Assembly (NCBI RefSeq): GCF_002127325.2
Contig: NC_035443.2
Span: forward strand, 124,472,703-124,536,702
Length of the DNA: 64,000 nt
Reading direction: 5' to 3'
DNA from: Helianthus annuus
Taxonomy: Eukaryota; Streptophyta; Magnoliopsida; Asterales; Asteraceae
Below, piece after piece: positions 59,527 to 64,000 of the stretch. Position 1 is the stretch's first letter; the number at the start of each line of letters is the position of its first letter. The translations under genes were made by a program, and so were the position numbers. A model generated the notes under the pieces. The model saw only the letters and a program-made list of their open reading frames with translations. It searched no databases and had not been told where the DNA came from.

Positions 59527-62500
59527 TGTCACACCCTGACTTTTGCGGAAGCGTGATTATGGTGTGACTTTCTTGTTATCATTGCATTCAACCATATCAA
59601 ACAACTATATGGAGAAGACAAAAGATTTGTCATCCATAAAATGAGTTCAAAACATAACAACATTGTCTAAAACGTAGACTTCAAATTCAAGTTTTACAAA
59701 TGATATGAACTGTGTAAAAGTTCGCTAAGGACCCATCAAAAAATATTAGTTGTAATCAAAGTTTGGAAGACGTGTCTCGTCCAGGAATAAGACACACTGA
59801 CCAAACCCAAAGACCATGGATGACATCTTTATGCTTAACATGACTTGATACTCCAACGCCCGCCAGATCCATACTTAATTTCCAGAAATACATGTAGTTT
59901 GAAAAACATCAACAAAAGTTGAGCGAGTGCATGTGTGTGTGTATGAATAAGCCTTTAAAGTATGTCTGTATAAATGTAAGTCACTGGTATGTAGCAATAA
60001 GGAAAAAAACAGATCAATTAATGTGTAGCTAATACATTAATAAGTGACATGGCCTAGGAAGCACTCAAACCGGTATGCGTATTTCGTACCGGCCCCTCCG
60101 GCGGAACGACATAGTCACCACATGCAGCCAACTCGCCGGCCCATGGGTGGGGCTCGCAACACCCAATAGATCTATCACTCATGCCCCTCGGTCCTTATAC
60201 AAGGATTAATGGTCTTAAGACAATAGCCTACCCATTCACGTGATCTAGCAGTATATTCCTTAGCTAATCGTACCATGTATAAAACATTTGTAATCAGTAT
60301 GTAACACGTATTTCACCCCCGAAGTAGTAAAACTGAAACAGCTAAAAGAAAAGGGGGGCATGAACTCACAATTTTGTGTTCTTCGAATCCGTCTGTAACT
60401 CAAAGTGTCCTCTGGTGTACACGACTACCTACAATGTACTATGGTCTTATTAGACGAGCAGGTCGTGCCTTGACTTAGTGTTAATTAGTGCCTTTGAGTT
60501 ACGTTTCCGAGTGTCTTCATCATTATTCCAAGTTATATAATTAGTTGTTAAAATAATAAATATTTTAACTTGAACTTTTGGAATAATTTGTTAAACAATA
60601 TTTTTGTAGTACTACTTCTCATGTATTTGTATCCGTATTTCCTTCCCAAGGATGGGGGTATCTCATGTATGTGTATTCGTATTTTTGTATGTGTGTCTTT
60701 AGCCATGCATTGACGTCGTATTCCGGTGTATTATTCCAATTAAAAATATACCAATATATTCCCAATATATATTTCCAAAACAAAATATTTTCAAGTCTCA
60801 CTCAGAAAATATTTATAACTTATTTGTCAAAAATAATGTATTCCCAGAAAATATACATTTTTCCCAAAAATCATATATTTTCTAAATATACTTAGGAAAA
60901 TATATTTTTAGCTCCCCAAACATAATATATTTTCTCTTTTGTCGAAAATATGATATACTTGGTAATATGTACGAAAATCATATTTTCACTCCTTTCGTTT
61001 CCAAAATAATACTTGCCAAAGATATACTTATAAGAGTATTTTCTGGAATATTTCATAAGTTACGTTCTATCGATCGGCTTTACAATATTAAGTGTGTAAC
61101 TTATATTTCGTTCCTTGTGATTTTTGGTATTATTTTGGAGTTGTAAATTTCGTGGTATTTGTTAAGTTATATTATTTTACCCTAAAATAATATAACTATT
61201 CCATATAGTAAACAAATATTCACACAAGTGTCTTAATATAAAATATATATTCTAAATATATATTTGTCCGTTTTTATTTACAAAAACCAACCTCCAATAC
61301 TTTGTATTTTTGTAACAAAACCTATGGCAAAATTTATTTTGAAAAACAAAGTTAAAAACACACTTGTAAACACTTGTTAGAAATATTTTCTAAGTGTTGG
61401 AATTTTTAGAAAATGTCGCCATAGTTTCCTTTGTAAATGGAGGTGTCCATGCTATTTAGCATATCATTTTCTTTTCGAAAATCATTCAAACAATCAACAA
61501 CAATTCTCCAAAAAATATTATACTCACCAAGTGTAAAAACAATACACTTTACATAATAACATCAACTTGATCCTTTGTAAAAATGCGTAGTAACTTGGTA
61601 AAGTGTCTAGTAGGTTTAGTTATCCTTTAAAATATATTTATTTCTTTAAAAACTTCATTTTATAAAGAGGTTGGGTCTTTACAACTTCCAAACACATTTT
61701 CTAAAAATGCTTCTTTATGTAATCTTTTTGTTACACAAGTGTTTCTACACTTGTTTAACCCTTAAAAATAGTATTTGTTTATGTAAGAACCAAGATCTAC
61801 TAAAACTCATATTTCAAGCTTGGTTCTTTTGGAAAACCACCCATAAATTTTAGATCTATATGATTATTAACCCACTTTGATTATTATTTTTCAAGAAAAC
61901 AATATATCTTTTCAAGTTCATGTCTTTCATGAGGATGATTTATAAATCTCTAACATTTTCACCCTCTCATCTTGCTAGATTATGTTTTTAATCATGATCT
62001 AGCAAGATCATATAATGATCTACATCATTTACACAAACAAGCATTCATTAAATACCACAACAACATTAAACAACATGATTCCTTTAAGTTTTCTTATAGT
62101 TTCAAGCTTATGTTCATGTTTCATGATTATGTTCTTTAGTGTTCTTCATAATAATCAACATGAATCTTCGTTTAACCACTAGTATAAGATGAACAATGGA
62201 GTGTATGAAGTTCTTACCACTAGCTCAAGGCTAGGGATGATTCAAGTGAAGATAACAAGTGGATAAAAGCAAACGGTGGAGGTCCTTCAACTTCCGAAAG
62301 CTCCAAGCTTACTTATACACCTTCTAACACCTTTGTATCACTAGGAAATTGGATGATCAAGGCTTGAAGATGGTGGTGATGTGTGATGAGTGTTTGGCCG
62401 AGAATGAAAGGATGGAAGGAGAAGAATGTTGATGTTGGTAGGTTGTGAGAAATGAGAGTCTTGTTCCTGTGGTTTCATTTATAAACTTTCCAACATTCCT

Positions 62501-62878
62501 TTACCTAGTGGTTTATACGTTTTAAATGGGGAGACATAATCTAGTAATTAAATCAAATAAAATCTTTATGTGGGGGCCCACATGTAACCGTAAGAATGAG
62601 GGGGGGTTGGTTAAGATGTAATGACTAGTTAGATTACTTAGTTAGATTTCAAGGGTATTAGTTATGGTGTTTTAGTTAATATGATGACATATAGTGTGTT
62701 AGGGTGTTTGGGAATCATAACTAGCTCAGAATTAATAAAACAATGCTTCTAGTGTAATTTTGGTGTCCCGGGTAGTGTCCGGTTGTTCGGTTAGATACCG
62801 GTTCGTTAAAGTGTCAAACTATTCCGTTTAGTGTTCTTTATGTACCCTTTTGTGACACTTTTAATTCCCGACACTTAG
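59527..62878 (-). mobile_element. T3: T-family LTR, interrupted by S2
   Basis: Minus-oriented, starting TGTCACACCCTGACTTTTGCGG and running parallel to T1 2167-5190; the last matched part (GTCCGGTTGTTCGGTTAGAT, 62778-62797) corresponds to 5088-5107. S2 enters at 62879 before the LTR's remaining 0.4-0.5 kb. Whether T3 is a solo LTR or part of an element cannot be told. TATAAAT on the minus strand (62478-62486) is the promoter candidate. ORFs inside it are incidental. Confidence 0.85.
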
Positions 62879-63359
62879 TGTAGGATCGTTCTCTGGCCCA
62901 ATTGAGTCAATCAGAAAAGCTTTTCCTGATTTGAGTGGCGGAAACAAACAAATCAGGTTCAATTCAGCAAGTATTCACCTTTAAACTGTTGATTCTATTG
63001 ATACTGATGACGTTTACAGCCCTGACAACACTTCGGCAGCACTTCGTGGCTCACTGGATGAAAACACACACACTCACCTCTATTATTTCGCTTCAAATGA
63101 CAGGCTATATATATCTGTCCTGATTTCGCTCTAACATACATGATCAACATGAGCGAAATCAGCATTACACACAAGAGCGAAATCAAGTCTATTACCCTAT
63201 GAGCGAAATCAAGATTAACAAGGGGTTTCGCTCCAAATGACACCATGTCATTTCGGGCGAAATCAGCATTAACAAGATTTCTTGATTCTCATGCCCTGAA
63301 CTAACCTATTCTACACTAGACTCGATACAAGACGAAGTCGACAGATGCATGTACCAACA
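62879..63359 (-). repeat. S2 3' LTR (481 bp)
   Basis: Minus strand TGTTGGTAC...CGATCCTACA, homologous to the S1 LTR. Carries about seven GAGCGAAATC-type motifs in both orientations (63087-63262) and TATATATAG (63103-63112, minus). Confidence 0.9.
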
Positions 63360-64000
63360 GACTCCCCCTCAGATGTTGACGAGTCGCACGTGTCGAGTCT
63401 TTGACAATGTCGTGACTTTGCATCTTCAGTCTTGATCAGCCTTTGAGCTTTACTTTGAAGTATTTGACATTGTAAGCATCCTCAATCTCTATCTCTTTTA
63501 TCACCAACAAACTTCTTCTCTTAGATGTTGACATCTTTAAATTCATCATCATTAACATACACTCCCCCTCAAATGTTGACTCATCCTGCATAAAACTTCT
63601 ATCACAAACATAAGTTTTATGATAAACATTTAAGCATATAGACACCATTTGTAACTATCACAAACAAGTATATCAATTTGTTTCTGATGAACCACTTGCA
63701 ACTATATCATTTTTCTTATCAAAACAACACACTCTCCCAAACCATTTGTTCATCATGTTTAGCACTTGGAATTTTGAAAATCAGCTTTTCAATATCAGTC
63801 GTCGAAAATCTTATTGAATTTTTCAAAATTTATGCTAAAACACACCGAAAATCTTTTTGAAATTTTGTGAAATAACCAAAATAAAATGCAGTAAAGAAAT
63901 ATTTACAGACAATATTTTTGTGAGTTTGTGTAAGAGGATCATATCAGTTTATGAGACAAATCACCAACACCGTTAAGCTTCATATCATTTTAAGTTCTAA
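63360..64000 (-). mobile_element. S2: 3' end of an S-family copia element, continuing off-window
   Basis: PPT GAGGGGGAG next to the LTR, then an interior colinear with S1 10490-11313 on the opposite strand (for example AAGCTTAACGGTGTTGGTGA at the far right). A second PPT-like GAGGGGGAGTGTATG occurs at about 63560-63575. The element inserted into T3. Confidence 0.85.
63436..63648 (-). CDS. S2 3' ORF, homologue of the S1 100-aa ORF
   Basis: 70 codons open. The C-terminal 45 or so residues match S1 (ECML...MN, EIEDAYNVKYFK). The N-terminal part differs. Unknown function; it could be the tail of a longer protein. Confidence 0.4.
   Translation of the reverse strand: MVSICLNVYHKTYVCDRSFMQDESTFEGECMLMMMNLKMSTSKRRSLLVIKEIEIEDAYNVKYFKVKLKG

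Overview
This 64 kb window is plant nuclear DNA made almost entirely of LTR retrotransposons nested in one another. I found no host gene, rRNA, tRNA or CRISPR array. The LTR elements whose internal start is in view carry a primer-binding site for initiator tRNA-Met (TGGTATCAGAGC type). The Ty3/gypsy LTRs are very long (about 3.5 kb). The mix of families looks Asteraceae-like to me, but that is recollection of similar elements and no search was run.

Layout, oldest to youngest. G1 is an old, decayed Ty3/gypsy element on the minus strand that forms the scaffold. Its pieces are 11768-15142 (3' LTR), 36871-37701 (LTR end and integrase remnant), 50634-50690 (scrap), and 54171-59526 (RT, gag, leader, PBS and start of the 5' LTR). 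Inserted into G1 are: S1 (5669-11767, plus), a Ty1/copia-type element with gag remnants and no pol; B1, a plus-strand solo LTR (15143-36870) with TSD TGTAA; C1 (37702-50633, minus), an apparently intact three-ORF Ty1/copia element; B2, a plus-strand solo LTR (50691-54170) with TSD TCCCA; and T3 (59527-62878, minus), part of a long gypsy LTR. Third-level insertions are T2 (18062-36144, plus; TSD ATTAT), a full-length chromodomain gypsy element inside B1; T1 (429-5668, minus), a T2 relative inside S1; and S2 (62879 to the right edge, minus), an S1 relative inside T3. Fourth-level insertions are A2 (22982-26519; TSD ATTCG) and a small copia solo LTR (27302-27690; TSD TTTTG), both inside T2, and an unidentified LTR (1-428) inside T1. 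With this decomposition nearly every base is assigned.

Biology. C1 is the most alive element. Its two 397-bp LTRs look identical by eye, and gag (1205 aa), pol (1118 aa) and a third large ORF in the env position are all open. The third protein (876 aa from its likely start) is acidic and coiled-coil rich, carries an NLS-like basic patch, and has no visible membrane segment, so it is not an ordinary envelope protein. T2 has all the usual gag-PR-RT-RNaseH-IN-chromodomain parts but is dead: it has nonsense codons and a missing catalytic Asp in RNase H. It also carries an acidic ORF ahead of gag and a 91-bp GT-AG intron-like break inside gag.

The observations most worth a second look are the third ORF of C1 with a splice-acceptor-like site just before its ATG, the putative gag intron of T2, a hairpin in the B LTRs kept by compensatory changes around a nearly invariant loop, and the reiterated short motifs (GTTGCGAGTCGTAAC type in C1; CAAGCGAAATC type in the S LTRs) that sit where regulatory sequence would be expected.
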